From Mariniflexile jejuense (GTDB lineage: Bacteria; Bacteroidota; Bacteroidia; Flavobacteriales; Flavobacteriaceae), in contig NZ_JBHTJI010000001.1 in assembly GCF_042675665.1 (NCBI RefSeq), positions 2,232,001-2,296,000 of the forward strand: DNA of 64,000 nucleotides, written 5' to 3'. The position numbers were made by a program, and so were the translations under genes. Under the pieces are notes generated by a model. It was not told the origin of the DNA and did no database searches. It saw nothing but the letters and a program-made list of their open reading frames with translations. Of the stretch, positions 63,348 through 64,000 are shown piece by piece (the first letter of the stretch is position 1; each line of letters begins with the position of its first letter).

Positions 63348-63416
63348 TATTAATCTTTTTAAGATATAAACCCTGTCTCTCCCGAAATACTCGGCATTGA
63401 AGCAGGGTTTTTTATT
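63348..63416 (+). ncRNA. Candidate small RNA of about 70 nt with intrinsic terminator
   Basis: Starts about 7 bases after a TATATTTG box. It has about 20 unpaired AT-rich bases, then AAACCCTG (63368-63375) paired with CAGGGTTT (63403-63410). A nested stem CCGA/TCGG around the loop AATAC lies inside. A TTTTTTATTTT tail follows. There is no open frame. It could alternatively be just the terminator of the rightward AlbA_2 gene or of the leftward aldehyde dehydrogenase gene, but the promoter box and nested hairpin favour a separate transcript. Confidence 0.4.
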
Positions 63417-63425
63417 TTCTCTAGT

Positions 63426-64000
63426 TTACAAATCAAATTTAATGCCTTGTGCCAAAGGTAATTCTGTTGTGTAGTTAATAGTATTTGTTTGTCGACGCAT
63501 ATATACTTTCCAAGCATCACTACCAGATTCACGACCGCCACCTGTTTCCTTTTCGCCACCAAAAGCACCTCCAATTTCAGCACCTGAAGTTCCTATATTC
63601 ACGTTGGCAATACCACAATCGGAGCCAGAAACCGATAGAAAACGCTCTGCTTCACGTAAATTGTTCGTCATAATAGCTGAAGACAATCCTTGAGCAACAT
63701 TGTTTTGAATTTCAATGGCATTTTCAACATCACCCGAATATTTTAACAAGTATAAAACAGGCGCAAAGGTTTCGTGCTGCACAATTTTAAATTCGGGTTT
63801 TGCTTCGGCAATGGCTGGTTTTACGTAACAGCCACTTTCGTAACCTGCTCCACGCAATACGCCACCTTCAACAATAATGTTTCCGCCTTCTTCAACCACT
63901 TTAATTAATGCATTTTCATACATTTTTACAGCATCGGTATCAATTAAAGGGCCAACATGATTTTTTTCATCCAAAGGATTGCCTATTCGAAGTTGTTTGT
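63426..64000 (-). CDS. Aldehyde dehydrogenase, ALDH7/AmaB type, C-terminal part (cut by window edge)
   Basis: The frame continues beyond the right edge (VRIGNPLDEKNHVGPLI is preceded by further in-frame codons), so the true start lies outside. Visible residues match the end of antiquitin/alpha-aminoadipic semialdehyde dehydrogenases: ANVNIGTSGAEIGGAFGGEKETGGGRESG and WKVYMRRQTNTINYT. These enzymes oxidise L-2-aminoadipate 6-semialdehyde in lysine breakdown, or related aldehydes. The catalytic Cys lies outside the window. The carboxyl end is about 3 bp from a bidirectional hairpin. Confidence 0.9.
   Translation of the reverse strand, partial: KQLRIGNPLDEKNHVGPLIDTDAVKMYENALIKVVEEGGNIIVEGGVLRGAGYESGCYVKPAIAEAKPEFKIVQHETFAPVLYLLKYSGDVENAIEIQNNVAQGLSSAIMTNNLREAERFLSVSGSDCGIANVNIGTSGAEIGGAFGGEKETGGGRESGSDAWKVYMRRQTNTINYTTELPLAQGIKFDL

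Noticed and set aside
1..64000. CRISPR array, rRNA genes, intact insertion sequences, sigma-54 promoters
   Set aside because: No regularly spaced repeat array, no rRNA-like stretch, no transposase gene and no TGGCAC-N5-TTGC match ahead of the nitrogen genes were noticed when reading. A full search by program was not possible.

Overview
This window is the AT-rich chromosome of a member of Bacteroidota, most likely a marine Flavobacteriaceae species. The grounds are a type IX secretion sorting domain on a secreted metallopeptidase, a hybrid two-component sensor of the sugar-utilisation type, a full Bat (aerotolerance) operon, a PlsC-OlsB type aminolipid acyltransferase fusion, and several promoters of the Bacteroidota form TAnnTTTG. 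The genus cannot be named from what is visible.

Layout. 1-4652: edge of a fructan/fructose utilisation locus, with the start of a GH32 lipoprotein, a sugar-porter transporter, and a one-protein sensor/regulator with a periplasmic sugar-binding domain. 4830-10974: a compact mobilisable element (small membrane protein, relaxase, relaxosome protein, two primase-type replication proteins, excisionase-like HTH, tyrosine integrase) next to the 3' end of tRNA-Leu(CAA). It has no conjugation genes and no evident cargo. 11204-27689: mostly housekeeping genes read rightward (prs, rplY, pth, ribF, serS, ksgA, mgtE, a hydroxyacid dehydrogenase and small proteins), with one large secreted metallopeptidase read leftward. 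27289-29856: decayed genes, namely a frameshifted membrane protein and a T9SS-type secreted protein with two in-frame stops, followed by an outer-membrane barrel. 30326-38132: aminolipid acyltransferase, aspartate kinase, acetyltransferase, fructose bisphosphatase, and a carbonic anhydrase with a SulP transporter.

38261-50674 is a nitrogen-assimilation island. It holds glutamate synthase gltD-gltB facing left, then rightward an outer-membrane porin, an ammonium transporter, and two consecutive glnK-amt pairs. Together the island has three Amt channels, two PII proteins and GOGAT, with a likely dedicated porin. A second beta-carbonic anhydrase follows.

51413-61123 is the moxR-DUF58-hypothetical-batA-batB-batC-batD-batE operon, with a broken four-helix-bundle gene lodged between batC and batD. 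The window ends with a short-chain dehydrogenase, an AlbA_2-type protein, a candidate small RNA with its own promoter and terminator, and the C-terminal part of an ALDH7-type aldehyde dehydrogenase.

No clearly new multi-gene system is seen. The most unusual points are the duplicated glnK-amt cassettes behind a porin, the repeat-rich replication and integration sites of the mobilisable element, the cluster of in-frame nonsense mutations, the dispersed intergenic repeats, and the candidate small RNA near 63.3 kb.
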